DNA of 64,000 nt from Gracilibacillus sp. YIM 98692 (GTDB lineage: Bacteria; Bacillota; Bacilli; Bacillales; Amphibacillaceae). The first letter of the stretch is position 1, and each line of letters begins with the position of its first letter. The stretch is taken from contig NZ_WIXM01000002.1 of the NCBI RefSeq assembly GCF_010993965.1, positions 124,001 through 188,000 on the forward strand, in the 5' to 3' direction. Both the position numbers and the translations under genes were made by a program. Shown in pieces: positions 26,588 to 35,345 of this stretch. Below the pieces are notes generated by a model that worked only from the letters and a program-made list of their open reading frames with translations, was not told where the DNA came from and did not search any database.

Positions 26588-26616
26588 AGGTAAACCTCCG
26601 AAATCGGACCAACTCT

Positions 26617-27150
26617 TTATATGCTTTCATCAGTAGATGAAGATGTTTTTTCTTTGTAATATTGTCCTTTTTTGACATAATCTAATTGAATCCGTTTCAT
26701 TTCTTCTTTATCTTTATCGGTTAGTTCTCGTATAACTTTAACAGGACTACCAAACGCCAAAGTATTTGGAGGTATTTTTTTGCCCGGTGGTACAAGACTT
26801 CCTGCACCTATGAATGCACCTTCACCGATTTCTGCACCATCCAAAATGATAGATCCCATACCAATCAGGGCATTTTTTCTTATGATAGAGGAATGCAAGG
26901 TCACTTGATGCCCTATCGTTACCTTATCCTCAATGATTAACGGAAGCTCAGGACTTTGATGTAAAAGAGACAAATCCTGCACATTAGAATGTGCACCAAT
27001 TTTTACTGGTGCTACGTCTCCTCGAATGACAGTTTTAAACCATATACTAGTAAATGGACCTATTTCGACATCACCAGTAATGACAGCATCTTTTGCAATA
27101 AATGCGTTTTGATCGATGCTGGGAGTTTTTCCTTTATAATCGCAAATCAA
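26617..27150 (-). CDS. ytoA: Gamma-class carbonic anhydrase-like hexapeptide protein YtoA
   Basis: 177-residue left-handed beta-helix protein of hexapeptide repeats (for example AFIAKDAVITGDVEIGPFT) of the gamma-carbonic anhydrase-like family. His residues of the expected metal site occur in the LLHQSPELP, TIGHQVTLH segments. Start is TTG at 27150 behind AGGAGGTTATCACA. It is divergent from ytpB; ytoA and ytpB are also close in B. subtilis. Catalytic activity of this subfamily is not certain. Confidence 0.85.
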   Translation of the reverse strand: MICDYKGKTPSIDQNAFIAKDAVITGDVEIGPFTSIWFKTVIRGDVAPVKIGAHSNVQDLSLLHQSPELPLIIEDKVTIGHQVTLHSSIIRKNALIGMGSIILDGAEIGEGAFIGAGSLVPPGKKIPPNTLAFGSPVKVIRELTDKDKEEMKRIQLDYVKKGQYYKEKTSSSTDESI

Positions 27151-27235
27151 TGTGATAACCTCCTATTATCATGATAATAATATGATATCATAAATTTAGA
27201 TAAATTGAATATTTGAGAGAAGTGAGGGAACAAGA

Positions 27236-28306
27236 TTGTCTGTAAAAATCCCAACGAATGCTCCAATTTTAATGAAAAATGTGTATCAAAAAATATTCCC
27301 CCAAGTAAATAAAGAGTTAGCTTATTGGAAAAAGAGAGCACAGGCTATTCCAAATCAAGAATTGAGAACACAAGCATTAGCAAGTATTCAAGCAAAGAAG
27401 TTTCACTGCCAAGGCGGAAGCGTTTATAGCATTCTAGCAAGACATAATTGGAAAGAAGCTATTCAGTTTATTGTGGCTTATCAAACCATCAGTGATTATT
27501 TAGATAATTTATGTGATAGAAGTACGTCATTAGATCCGCAAGATTTTAGGCAGTTACATCAATCGATGGAGGACGCTTTATCACCTGAAAATATGATGAA
27601 AAACTACTATCGATATCGCGAAGATCAAGCAGATGGAGATTATTTGCAGGATTTAGTCCAAACCTGCCAAAAAGTATTGCGGTCCATTTATAACTTTGAG
27701 GACATCCATCCTTATGTTCTTCAGTTGGAAGCACTGTATAGTGATTTACAAGTACATAAACATGTTTGTCATGAAGAAAGAATACCTAGACTGGAAACAT
27801 GGTTTCAACATTATCAAAAACAATGGCCGATGCTTAGCTGGTATGAGTTTTCAGCTTGTACAGGTTCGACTTTAGGCATCTTTTGTATGGTTTCTTATGG
27901 GTTAAATAATCAAATGAGTAAATCTTTAGCTAAAAATATTTTTGATAGTTACTTTCCATATTTGCAAGGATTACATATTATGCTGGATTACTTTATTGAT
28001 CAACAAGAAGATGAAGAGGAAGGCGATTTAAATTTTTGCCATTATTATAAAGACGAACAGGAATTAGAGCAACGGTTGGTTTATTTTGTAGAACAAACGA
28101 ATCAGCAGGTGAAAAAATTACCAGACCAAGCTTTTCATGAGATGATTCAACACGGTCTTGTTGGTTTGTATTTAGCAGATCCAAAAGTAAAAAAATTAAA
28201 AGATGGATATCAAACATCAAAACGCCTTATAAAAGCAAGTGGGAGAAAATCGCAATTTTTTCATTGGAATATCAAAATGTACAACAGGTTAGCAGGAAGA
28301 TATTAA
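27236..28306 (+). CDS. ytpB: Tetraprenyl-beta-curcumene synthase
   Basis: 356-residue DUF2600 terpene cyclase. Bacillus YtpB converts all-trans heptaprenyl or tetraprenyl diphosphates into C35 and sesterterpene curcumenes, precursors of sesquarterpenes. An Asp-rich motif, TISDYLDNLCDRST, and a second acidic stretch, MLDYFIDQQEDEEEGDLNF, probably bind the Mg-diphosphate. Start is TTG at 27236 after AGTGAGGGAACAAGA. Length is near that of B. subtilis YtpB. The TAA stop coincides with the edge of R2 copy d. Confidence 0.9.
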   Translation: MSVKIPTNAPILMKNVYQKIFPQVNKELAYWKKRAQAIPNQELRTQALASIQAKKFHCQGGSVYSILARHNWKEAIQFIVAYQTISDYLDNLCDRSTSLDPQDFRQLHQSMEDALSPENMMKNYYRYREDQADGDYLQDLVQTCQKVLRSIYNFEDIHPYVLQLEALYSDLQVHKHVCHEERIPRLETWFQHYQKQWPMLSWYEFSACTGSTLGIFCMVSYGLNNQMSKSLAKNIFDSYFPYLQGLHIMLDYFIDQQEDEEEGDLNFCHYYKDEQELEQRLVYFVEQTNQQVKKLPDQAFHEMIQHGLVGLYLADPKVKKLKDGYQTSKRLIKASGRKSQFFHWNIKMYNRLAGRY

Positions 28307-28401
28307 AGAAATACTGGCTAGCGCCAAGCCTTTAGGAGCAGTGTGATAGCATCTGAATTCTTAAAATTGTTCACTACGTCGGATAACTTCCTTGCTGATA
28401 A
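28304..28401 (-). repeat. R2 dispersed repeat, copy d (divergent)
   Basis: Minus-strand reading has CAGCAAGGAAG, GACGTAGTGAACAATTTTAAG and CTAAAGGCTTGGCG, and ends in TTTCTTTA inside the ytpB stop codon. The second half matches copy e better than copies a-c. Confidence 0.55.
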
Positions 28402-28423
28402 TTTATGCTTTCCTAAATGGTAA

Positions 28424-28455
28424 AAAAGAGACCCTTAGTTGGTCTCTTTTATTTT
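28424..28455. terminator. Bidirectional terminator between ytpB and ytqB
   Basis: AAAAGAGACC/GGTCTCTTTT with a 7-base loop, A-run on one side and ATTTTTTC on the other; overlaps the last ytqB codons. Confidence 0.8.
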
Positions 28456-28998
28456 TTCTATAGCTAAAATGAATGGAGGGTTATTCACTTGGTTTATAAA
28501 TTGATATTGTAGAACTTGAAAATATTGTTGATCTAGCTGAGTACAATAATCCAATAAAGCTTGTTTTTCTTCTGCTCCACCAGTATGCCCGTGATAAACA
28601 ACTAAAACAATTCGCCCCTTCTTTTTTAGTAAAGTTATAAGTGCTTGGATAGCTTGGATCGTTGCTTTGGGTTTTGTGATGATGGAATGGTCGCCTTTTG
28701 GTAAATATCCTAAATTAAAGATCGCTCCTGCGATCTCCTCTGAAACATAGTGTTTTACTTGTTCATGTCCATCTAATATGAGTTGCACATTGTGACATTG
28801 ATGATGTTGCAAATGGTTTTTTGTTTGATTAATTGCCTGTTCCTGTATATCAAATCCAAACACTTTACCTGTATGGCCTACTAGCTGGCTTAAAAATAAG
28901 GTATCATGTCCATTTCCGCAGGTTGCATCAATGACAATTTCTCCTTTATCAACCACTTCACGAAGTATAGTATGTGCATAAGGAATAATTTTTTGCAT
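28435..28998 (-). CDS. ytqB: SAM-dependent methyltransferase YtqB
   Basis: 187-residue Rossmann-fold methyltransferase of the YtqB/rRNA methylase-like family. Motif I is VIDATCGNGHDTLFLSQLVG, followed by acidic GFDIQEQAI, and a VVYHGHTGGAEEK segment near the C-terminus is typical of the family; several members methylate tRNA. ATG at 28998 is chosen over an upstream TTG in frame because AAGGTGTGAAAAAC precedes it. Confidence 0.85.
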   Translation of the reverse strand: MQKIIPYAHTILREVVDKGEIVIDATCGNGHDTLFLSQLVGHTGKVFGFDIQEQAINQTKNHLQHHQCHNVQLILDGHEQVKHYVSEEIAGAIFNLGYLPKGDHSIITKPKATIQAIQALITLLKKKGRIVLVVYHGHTGGAEEKQALLDYCTQLDQQYFQVLQYQFINQVNNPPFILAIEKIKETN

Positions 28999-29019
28999 GT
29001 TTTTCACACCTTGCAATTT

Positions 29020-29125
29020 TTTATCACGGTAAATAACCGTCCGTAAAACCTCACTTCAAAAGTGCACAAAAGAAATTCGAGTGGGGATAACGGACGCTAA
29101 CACCCTGATTGAGTTTCACTTTATA
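29020..29125 (-). repeat. R1 dispersed structured repeat, copy 4 (5'-truncated)
   Basis: Minus-strand copy lacking the first hairpin: after TATAAAGTGAAACT it passes straight to CAATCAGGGTGTTAGCGTCC, and it keeps the long stem (GCGTCCGTTATCCCCACTC opposite AAGTGAGGTTTTACGGACG) and the tail TTACCGTGATAAA. It lies in the divergent ytqB-ytzC gap. Confidence 0.7.
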
Positions 29126-29225
29126 AGCTTATTGTAGCAAATTGTTGTAGTACTGGAAATAATTCGATTCAGCCTACTAGGATAAACGAATATGTTTGGT
29201 TAAAAATAAAAGAGAGGTGATAAAA

Positions 29226-29507
29226 TTGGCTACAAGAGATTCTGTTGAACATTTACTAACAAAAGGTCATCAAATTATAGAGCAAGCAGAAGAACAGCTG
29301 CAAATGTCTAATCGAAATCATTTTAATTTAAATGAAGATTATACCAACGCTCATTTAGAATTAGAGAAATTAGTGCAAGATATTGATAAAATGATGAATA
29401 GTGCAAATGAACAACAACGGGAACAATTGCATCGCTTCTCCCTAGTCGTTAACGAAAAATTAAACGACATGATCCTAGACGAAGTAGACATAAACAGATA
29501 TGAATAA
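29226..29507 (+). CDS. ytzC: DUF2524 protein YtzC
   Basis: 93-residue, highly charged, helical protein like B. subtilis YtzC (ATRDSVEHLL at the N-terminus, then NEQQREQLHRFSLVVNEKLN). It is probably a coiled coil or helical hairpin of unknown function. Start is TTG at 29226 behind AGAGAGGTGATAAAA; an upstream in-frame extension begins inside that site and is not preferred. The gene order ytpB-ytqB-ytzC is conserved with B. subtilis. Confidence 0.82.
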   Translation: MATRDSVEHLLTKGHQIIEQAEEQLQMSNRNHFNLNEDYTNAHLELEKLVQDIDKMMNSANEQQREQLHRFSLVVNEKLNDMILDEVDINRYE

Positions 29508-29512
29508 TTGTG

Positions 29513-29547
29513 GAGAACGGGTGGTATCTGGCACTGCCCGTTCTCAT
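29513..29547. terminator. Hairpin between ytzC and the MFS gene
   Basis: GAGAACGGG/CCCGTTCTC stem; no clear T-run, but it is placed right after ytzC and before the convergent MFS gene. Confidence 0.5.
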
Positions 29548-29551
29548 ACCT

Positions 29552-30778
29552 TTATAGCAGTTGTTGGTGTTTTTTTAACTTTTGATAAATAAGTATACAA
29601 GCAATCATGCATAAGAATGCGGTGCTTGCAATGAAAAAATAACCTGCTTGGATCCCCAGCTGATTGCTTTGTTGATATGTAGGATAAAAAGATAAGTAAG
29701 TCACCCAATCAATAATATAACCAATTAGCAAATTAGTTATCACTGTGCCTATCCCGATCAGTGTGACCGTAAAGGTTATGGCAGTATCGACTCCATTTGT
29801 ATATCTTTTAGCTAACAGCGCCATAATGGTTGGATATATTGGACCGATACCTAAGCCTGCAATCGCAAACAGAATGGCAAAAGCATCATCTAAAAAAATG
29901 GCAAGCGTACTTGTGATACCAGCAAACCCGGAAAATAGAATGATAGATATGGTATAACCAAATTTATCTGTAACAGGACCTAAACATAATCTTGCTAACA
30001 TAAAACAAAAGAAAAAGATGGCTAACATATTAGAAGCATCAGTCAATCCCCATTCATCCACTTTCACTAAATAATGTACAAGCCATGCAGCCATTCCTAA
30101 TTCAGCAGTCACCCCCATTGTTAATGCTAAAACAATTAACCACGCAATCGGGTCATGTGTTAGTTTATGTAAAGAAGTTTTATCTTCCTCATCACTCTCT
30201 TCTTGAGGGAATCGGCTTAGCATAACGGGAATAATTGGTAATAAAGATAAAGAAAGCATGATCATATACATACCACGCCATCCTAATACGGTTGAAGACA
30301 TTTCCCATCCCATCATTTGTGCTGCTACAATGGGGGCAATAGTAGAACCGAGGCCATAGAAAAAATGAGATAGATTTAACATAGTTCCTGTATTTTTTGT
30401 AAACAATCGTGCCGCAATAATAGCTAAACCAATTTCTAACATCCCATTTCCTAAGTATAGTAAAAAATAGGCTCCGACTAAGGAAACGAAATTAGTTGAG
30501 AGATAGATGAAAACACCTGAAAGCGCCATTAAAATAAAGGTTAGAATACTGATCGTTTTAGCGCCTATCTTGCTGATCAACCATGAAGTATATGTACAGG
30601 CAAGTAAAAAACTAAATGCATTGATTGCTAATAACAATCCTAGTTTTCCTTCGGTGATAGATAAATCCTGCTGCATATCAGGTAATGCCGGTCCTTTAAT
30701 ATTCTCGGATACACCAAAAATGAAAAAACCACCGAATATGACAAACAATAAAACATAATAATTTTTTCTCTGTTTCAT
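29552..30778 (-). CDS. MFS transporter, fucose permease (FHS)-like
   Basis: 408-residue inner-membrane protein with about twelve predicted helices and a cytoplasmic loop near residues 195-210 (EESDEEDKTSLHKL) dividing two six-helix halves. The N-terminal FGGFFIFGVSENIKGPALPD and LSHFFYGLGSTIAPIVA segments resemble the FHS family (fucose permease, B. subtilis GlcP), which import sugars with protons. Substrate cannot be read from the sequence. It is monocistronic. Confidence 0.78.
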   Translation of the reverse strand: MKQRKNYYVLLFVIFGGFFIFGVSENIKGPALPDMQQDLSITEGKLGLLLAINAFSFLLACTYTSWLISKIGAKTISILTFILMALSGVFIYLSTNFVSLVGAYFLLYLGNGMLEIGLAIIAARLFTKNTGTMLNLSHFFYGLGSTIAPIVAAQMMGWEMSSTVLGWRGMYMIMLSLSLLPIIPVMLSRFPQEESDEEDKTSLHKLTHDPIAWLIVLALTMGVTAELGMAAWLVHYLVKVDEWGLTDASNMLAIFFFCFMLARLCLGPVTDKFGYTISIILFSGFAGITSTLAIFLDDAFAILFAIAGLGIGPIYPTIMALLAKRYTNGVDTAITFTVTLIGIGTVITNLLIGYIIDWVTYLSFYPTYQQSNQLGIQAGYFFIASTAFLCMIACILIYQKLKKHQQLL

Positions 30779-30976
30779 TTTTAGCCCCCCCTAAAATCAC
30801 AACTATTACACTATTGTAACGCAAGGTTGACTATTTGTAATTTATGATTACTTTAATCGAACGCAAGAATTTAAAACTGAAAACATGAACTTTACTTAAA
30901 TACGAAATATTAGAATTAAGTTGTATTATTTATAAGGCTGTTTTCCATGGGGGTGTTGCTGATTTAAATAAAACTT

Positions 30977-31096
30977 TATTGCACCATATCCATAAATTGC
31001 GCAGTAATCTTAGCATAACTTTCTACCATTCTTCCGAAGCGTCATTTAAACTCTCGCCCCACAGTATTGCGCAGTTTGGTTCTATTGTGTAATAAA
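30977..31096. mobile_element. MITE-like element, copy C (short form)
   Basis: About 120 bp, with the same ends as copies A and B (TATTGCACCATATCC and TAAATTGCGCA on the left; TTGCGCAGTTTGG and TTGTGTAATAAAA on the right) but without the long GC-rich core. It fills part of the 455-base gap upstream of ccpN. Confidence 0.65.
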
Positions 31097-31233
31097 AAAC
31101 AAAATATTAAAACGAGATAATTTTAACGTGCATATTTGGTACTCTCTATATATTTTCTCTCCCAAAAATATGTTATGATAACGTTATAACCAATAATTTT
31201 TATGTTTTGGTATCCTGATTCAGGAGGAAGAAG

Positions 31234-31866
31234 ATGATCGATTTTACAGAGCGACAACAGCATATTATGGAAATTTTAAAAAAACATGAGCCCATTACAG
31301 CTGTACAAATAGCTGAAATGCTTGGAGTTAGCAAGGGAACGATCCGCTCTGACTTAGCAGTGCTTGTCATGACAGGGAACATTGAAGCAAAACCGAAAGT
31401 AGGCTATTATTTAGCAAAAAAATCGACTGCAACCACACAACAAAACCTTTGGCACCATCAGTTAGTCAAAGATGTCCAAGGATTTGCAGTAACTGTACAG
31501 GGTACAACAACTGTAAATGATGCTGTTATTTCTTTATTTATAGAAGATGTAGGATCGTTAATCGTCGTAGATGAAAATCACTGTTTAGAAGGGATTGTTT
31601 CTAGGAAGGATCTTTTAAAAGTGACATTAGGAAATCCTCAAGCAGCATCTATGCCTGTTCAGTTAGTCATGACAAGAAAGCCGAAAATATACACGGCAAC
31701 ACCAGAAGAAACACTTATAGAGGCATCAAAGAAAATGATCCATTATCAAGTAGATAGCTTACCTGTTGTAAAACAAGCGGAGCATGATAATGAACAAGCA
31801 TTAAAAGTAGTGGGTAGAATCACCAAAACTAGCATAGTAAAAGCGTTGATAGAATCTGAAGCATAG
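31234..31866 (+). CDS. ccpN: CcpN-like repressor (HTH plus CBS domains)
   Basis: 210-residue regulator. The N-terminal DeoR/HTH_11-type helix-turn-helix (residues 3-55: QIAEMLGVSKGTIRSDLAVL) is followed by paired CBS domains (about 80-140 and 146-205). CcpN (YqzB) represses gluconeogenic genes (gapB, pckA) during glycolysis in B. subtilis, sensing nucleotides or fructose 1,6-bisphosphate through the CBS pair. It is followed after 19 bases by yqfL, the same pairing as in B. subtilis. ATG at 31234 after AGGAGGAAGAAG. Confidence 0.92.
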   Translation: MIDFTERQQHIMEILKKHEPITAVQIAEMLGVSKGTIRSDLAVLVMTGNIEAKPKVGYYLAKKSTATTQQNLWHHQLVKDVQGFAVTVQGTTTVNDAVISLFIEDVGSLIVVDENHCLEGIVSRKDLLKVTLGNPQAASMPVQLVMTRKPKIYTATPEETLIEASKKMIHYQVDSLPVVKQAEHDNEQALKVVGRITKTSIVKALIESEA

Positions 31867-31885
31867 AACAAAGGGGAGCTTATAT

Positions 31886-32695
31886 ATGGTACATAACGAA
31901 TCATTTATATATGTTTGCTCAGATGCAGTGGGGGAAACAGCAGAAGCGGTTGTTCAAGCTACTATTAGACAATTTACAAATGATCACGTTAAAGTTAAAA
32001 GGCATAGTCACATTCAATCAGAAGAAGAAATTGAATCCATTGTACATGAAGTAAAGCAGAACTCTAGTTTTATTGCATACACGTTAGTGCAACCAGAATT
32101 AAGAGCGAAAATGCAGCAAGAAGCGATTCGTTATGATTTACGGGCTGTTGATGTGATGGGACCCATGATGCAAGCTTATATAGACACATTTAACGATGCA
32201 CCTAAGCCAGAACCTGGCCAGCGCCAGGTACTAGATGAAGAGTATTTTAACCGTATCGAAGCTGTTGAGTTTGCAGTCAAATATGACGACGGAAAAGATG
32301 TAAGAGGTTTGTTGCTCGCAGATGTCGTATTAATTGGGGTATCGCGTACATCTAAAACACCTTTAAGCATTTTTCTGGCACATAAAGGCATTAAAACAGC
32401 TAATTTACCAATATTACCTGATATGGAGGCACCAGAGGAACTTTTTAAACCAGAGGATCGTATGATTATTGGATTAACGATTGATCCTAGTCACCTTTTA
32501 AAAATTCGAACAGAACGTTTGAAAACACTTGGTTTACCACCACAATCTAAGTATGCATCGATGGACCAAATTAAAAAAGAGTTAAAAACAGCAGATGCAT
32601 TAATGAAAAAGTTAGACTGTCCAATCATTAATGTTTCCGATAAATCCATCGAGGAAACTGCTGGTGTCATTATGGATATGCGTGCTGAAAGTTAG
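31886..32695 (+). CDS. yqfL: Pyruvate phosphate dikinase regulatory protein (DUF299 kinase/pyrophosphorylase)
   Basis: 269-residue bifunctional ADP-dependent kinase and phosphorylase that switches pyruvate phosphate dikinase or PEP synthase off and on by threonine phosphorylation. The N-terminal YVCSDAVGETAEAVV and the P-loop GVSRTSKTP (151-159) mark the family. In B. subtilis YqfL modulates CcpN activity, and the two genes are cotranscribed here too. ATG at 31886 follows AAGGGGAGCTTAT. Confidence 0.93.
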   Translation: MVHNESFIYVCSDAVGETAEAVVQATIRQFTNDHVKVKRHSHIQSEEEIESIVHEVKQNSSFIAYTLVQPELRAKMQQEAIRYDLRAVDVMGPMMQAYIDTFNDAPKPEPGQRQVLDEEYFNRIEAVEFAVKYDDGKDVRGLLLADVVLIGVSRTSKTPLSIFLAHKGIKTANLPILPDMEAPEELFKPEDRMIIGLTIDPSHLLKIRTERLKTLGLPPQSKYASMDQIKKELKTADALMKKLDCPIINVSDKSIEETAGVIMDMRAES

Positions 32696-32703
32696 AAAAC
32701 TAA

Positions 32704-32760
32704 TGGGCGGCTGTCTCTTAAATTTTCGAATGGATGAGCATTTTTTTTGGACAGCTTTAT
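32704..32760 (+). terminator. Terminator-like hairpin after yqfL
   Basis: GGCTGTCTC/TTGGACAGC stem with a T-rich loop; same GCTGTC class as terminators at 35033, 46983 and 48167. Confidence 0.5.
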
Positions 32761-32789
32761 AAGTTGAAACAGCAGAATATGAGGATGAG

Positions 32790-32827
32790 AAAAATGCTTC
32801 TTCCTTCACGAGGAAGCATTTTTCTTG
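32790..32827. terminator. Bidirectional terminator between yqfL and guaD
   Basis: AAAAATGCTTC/GAAGCATTTTT stem with 12-base loop; serves the convergent guaD as well. Confidence 0.75.
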
Positions 32828-32828
32828 T

Positions 32829-33296
32829 TTAATACTCGATTTTATCTGTTGTGTTTTTCCACAGTTCAAACGGTAATAATTTTGTTTTGCATTCGATTTT
32901 TTTCATATGTAAACTTCTCTTATTTATGGCTAAAGCAAGCTGATCATAAATATATTGATCGTCAAAGCCAATTTCCGCAGCTTCTTTTCTTGTATTGTAA
33001 TAGTATACGGCTTTTGGGCGTGCCCAATAGATGGCGCCAAGACACATTGGACATGGTTCACAACTTGTGTAAATGTCACAGTCTTTTAATTGATAATCTT
33101 CTAAGTGCTGACAAGCATTTCTTATCGCTGTTATTTCAGCATGAGCTGAAGGATCATTGGTTGTTGTAACAAGATTTGTACCTTTTCCAATTATTTTACC
33201 ATTTTTTACAATAACTGCCCCAAAGGGACCGCCTTTTTTATTTTTTACATTATCGTATGCTATTTGCAATGCTAATTTCATATAATCTATATTCAT
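32829..33296 (-). CDS. guaD: Guanine deaminase
   Basis: 155-residue cytidine-deaminase-fold enzyme that converts guanine to xanthine. Zn ligands and the proton shuttle are in AHAEITAIR (His52, Glu54) and SCEPCPMCLGAIYWARP (Cys82, Cys85). The C-terminal ELWKNTTDKIEY matches the domain-swapped tail of B. subtilis GuaD and separates it from tRNA adenosine deaminase TadA. ATG at 33296 follows a GGAGGTATATAG-type site. Confidence 0.93.
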   Translation of the reverse strand: MNIDYMKLALQIAYDNVKNKKGGPFGAVIVKNGKIIGKGTNLVTTTNDPSAHAEITAIRNACQHLEDYQLKDCDIYTSCEPCPMCLGAIYWARPKAVYYYNTRKEAAEIGFDDQYIYDQLALAINKRSLHMKKIECKTKLLPFELWKNTTDKIEY

Positions 33297-33432
33297 CTAT
33301 ATACCTCCTATATTTTTATACTATCATTTATAATGCAATAGGAGGAGAATAAAAATAATTTATTCTGAATTTTTCGAATAAAGAAGGAAAACATGTTAAG
33401 ATAAATAAAAAGAATAGAGAAGGAGAGTATAT

Positions 33433-34401
33433 ATGGGTAAACGTGTATTAGTAACAGAACTTATTCCACAATCTATCAAAGAATTATTAGAGCAAGAAGT
33501 AGAAGTAGAAACTTGGGATTCATCGGAGCAAATGCCACGGGAGCTGCTGCTTCAAAAAATAAAAGATAAACATGGCTTTATTACAGGAAAAGATAAAATT
33601 GACGATGAGCTTTTAGAAGCAGGTAATCAATTAGAAGTGGTAAGCAATGTTTCAGTGGGCTATGATAACTATGATGTGGATGCCATTAAGCGTCATCAAA
33701 TATTGGCAACGCATACACCTTATGTCTTAGATGAAACCGTAGCTGATTTAATCTTTGGTTTGATTCTGTCAGCTGCTCGTCGAATTACTGAATTAGACAA
33801 GTATGTAAAAGACGGTAAGTGGCAAGCATCAATAGATCAATCTTTATTCGGTCATAATGTACACCATAAAAAACTAGGAATTATCGGCCTTGGCAGAATT
33901 GGGGAAAAGGTAGCCAAACGTGCAACATTAGGATTTGAAATGGACGTATCTTATTATAATAGAAGTCGTAATGATCAAGCAGAAAAGGAATTAGGTGTTA
34001 CATACGCATCTTTTCAAGATATTATAACAAACTCAGATTTTATTTTACTAATGACACCGCTAACAAAAGAAACTTATCATTTAATTGATCAGGCAGCATT
34101 TGAACAAATGAAAAAGACTTGCTTTTTCATTAATGCATCAAGGGGAGCAGTTGTAGATGAAAAAGCGTTGATTCAAGCGTTATTAGATAAGAAAATTGCT
34201 GGAGCAGGTTTAGATGTTTTTGAAAAAGAGCCAATAGACCCTAAGAATCCTTTATTAGAAATGGACAATGTTGTTACATTACCTCATATTGGTTCCGCTA
34301 CAGCAGAAACGAGGAAAGCAATGAAAGAATTTGCAGCCAATAATTGTTTGCAAGCGCTTCGTGGAGAAGAGCCAGAAGCAGTGATAAAAGAGTTGAAATA
34401 A
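33433..34401 (+). CDS. D-2-hydroxyacid dehydrogenase (glyoxylate/hydroxypyruvate reductase-like)
   Basis: 322-residue NAD(P)-dependent dehydrogenase. The NAD site GLGRIG is at 152-157 with YYNRSR after beta-B. The substrate-loop VSNVSVGYDNYDVDA, the Arg in NASRGAVVDE, the Glu in DVFEKEP and the His in LPHIGSATAETR complete the catalytic set. Closest in style to YvcT/GyaR-type reductases that act on glyoxylate, hydroxypyruvate or 2-ketogluconate; the substrate is not determinable. ATG at 33433 follows AGAAGGAGAGTATAT. Confidence 0.9.
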   Translation: MGKRVLVTELIPQSIKELLEQEVEVETWDSSEQMPRELLLQKIKDKHGFITGKDKIDDELLEAGNQLEVVSNVSVGYDNYDVDAIKRHQILATHTPYVLDETVADLIFGLILSAARRITELDKYVKDGKWQASIDQSLFGHNVHHKKLGIIGLGRIGEKVAKRATLGFEMDVSYYNRSRNDQAEKELGVTYASFQDIITNSDFILLMTPLTKETYHLIDQAAFEQMKKTCFFINASRGAVVDEKALIQALLDKKIAGAGLDVFEKEPIDPKNPLLEMDNVVTLPHIGSATAETRKAMKEFAANNCLQALRGEEPEAVIKELK

Positions 34402-34452
34402 TAACAAACTATGCTTGTTATAATAATTTAGATGTCGAAAGCCTAATAATTA

Positions 34453-34602
34453 TTTACCACGGTGAACAACAGTTCGTAAGCCCTCACTTCAAGACTTGGC
34501 AATAAGTAGAAGTGGGGGTAACGGACGCTAGCACCCTGATAAGTTTCGCTAACTCATCAAGAAGGGGATAAAGTCCCCCACTGATGGAAGTCTCACTTTA
34601 TT
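34453..34602 (-). repeat. R1 dispersed structured repeat, copy 5
   Basis: Minus-strand full-length copy: ATAAAGTGAGACTTCCATCA, a GGGGGA/TCCCC hairpin, CTTGATGAGTT-AGCGA-AACTTATCAGG, the long stem GCGTCCGTTACCCCCACTTC opposite GAAGTGAGGGCTTACG, and the tail TTCACCGTGGTAAA. It is antisense to the preceding dehydrogenase transcript and lies before its terminator. The rest of the 388-base gap is AT-rich with a probable promoter near 34720-34745. Confidence 0.8.
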
Positions 34603-34645
34603 AGATACATAACATGTTAAACATGTCGACCGTAAAAAAAACTGA

Positions 34646-34676
34646 GGCTATCGCATCTGCGGTAGCCATTTTTTAA
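34646..34676 (+). terminator. Intrinsic terminator downstream of the hydroxyacid dehydrogenase
   Basis: GGCTATCGC/GCGGTAGCC 9-bp stem with a 4-base loop, followed by ATTTTTTAA. Confidence 0.75.
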
Positions 34677-34789
34677 TGCCCGAGGACAAAAAAATTGGAA
34701 AAATAGGTTTCATATACATTAAAATATTGTATGATAGTATTTGTGTGGAATGACTATGGGAAATGAACGGTATTAACGAGGTGGAAAAA

Positions 34790-35017
34790 GTGATAAATAT
34801 AATAAAAGAATCATTAGAGATGCCTGTAGATAATTTTTTAGGAATGTTGATTTACGCCATTATTTTTATGTTTTTTGCAGGTGTAATTGCTTTACTAGCA
34901 TTAAAATTTATTCCTAATCGATTACCATATGGGGCAAAAAGTGCGATCGTTTTTGCGGCCATTCTGATCAGCCTATTTCTTTGGTGGCAAATATTAATAA
35001 GACCTTCCATATCATAA
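34790..35017 (+). CDS. Small membrane protein of unknown function
   Basis: 75-residue protein with two predicted helices (MLIYAIIFMFFAGVIALLAL and SAIVFAAILISLFLWWQIL) joined by a basic loop (KFIPNRLPYGAKS). The family is not recognised. GTG at 34790 is preferred because GAGGTG precedes it by five bases; an ATG at 34763 in the same frame would add nine residues but has a weaker site. Confidence 0.65.
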   Translation: MINIIKESLEMPVDNFLGMLIYAIIFMFFAGVIALLALKFIPNRLPYGAKSAIVFAAILISLFLWWQILIRPSIS

Positions 35018-35032
35018 AGTGGAAGTTATAGG

Positions 35033-35083
35033 GGGCTGTCTCATAAGATCAGTGTAAACTGATTTTTGGGGCAGCTTTTTTTA
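35033..35083 (+). terminator. Intrinsic terminator after the small membrane protein
   Basis: Outer GCTG/CAGC pairing encloses a perfect ATCAGT-GTAA-ACTGAT hairpin, followed by TTTTTTT. Confidence 0.7.
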
Positions 35084-35103
35084 CCGTATCAGAAAATAAA
35101 AAT

Positions 35104-35210
35104 AGTCAGCAAGGAAGAATTCTCGACGTAGTAGACCATTTTAGGAAGATGATAAGGACAACTACGTCACTGACCTCGCCAATGGCTCGTCAATCTATGA
35201 GTTTTCTTTA
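35104..35210 (+). repeat. R2 dispersed repeat, copy b
   Basis: Plus-strand copy: GACGTAGT/ACTACGTC hairpin around an AGGAAGATGATAAGG loop, then CCAATGGCTCGTCAATCTATG and AGTTTTCTTTA. It lies in the 405-base gap before nasD, upstream of the TnrA box. Confidence 0.7.
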
Positions 35211-35328
35211 TGAAGTCATAAAAATGTGCATAGTGGCAGGATAGAGAAATCATCAATTCGGAAAGGAATGGAGTTATTATATTCTATTACATACTTATTG
35301 AATAGTAATTTGTCGAACTGAAAAATTA

Positions 35329-35345
35329 TGTCAGATAAAATGACA
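35329..35345. promoter_or_regulatory. TnrA/GlnR box upstream of nasD
   Basis: TGTCAGATAAAATGACA matches TGTNAN7TNACA exactly. With TATGAT at 35375-35380 as the -10 box, the site is centred about 50 bases upstream of the likely start of transcription, the position used for TnrA activation in B. subtilis. Confidence 0.75.

Noticed and set aside
31170-31195. ATAACGTTAT palindrome upstream of ccpN as an operator
   Set aside because: It is short and AT-rich, and no known CcpN site could be matched with confidence.
32825-33169. 114-residue plus-strand open frame
   Set aside because: Antisense to guaD, and begins in the guaD terminator region.
4570-34602. CRISPR or tandem array from the repeated R1/R2 sequences
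   Set aside because: Copies are dispersed, in both orientations, not regularly spaced, and no cas genes are present.
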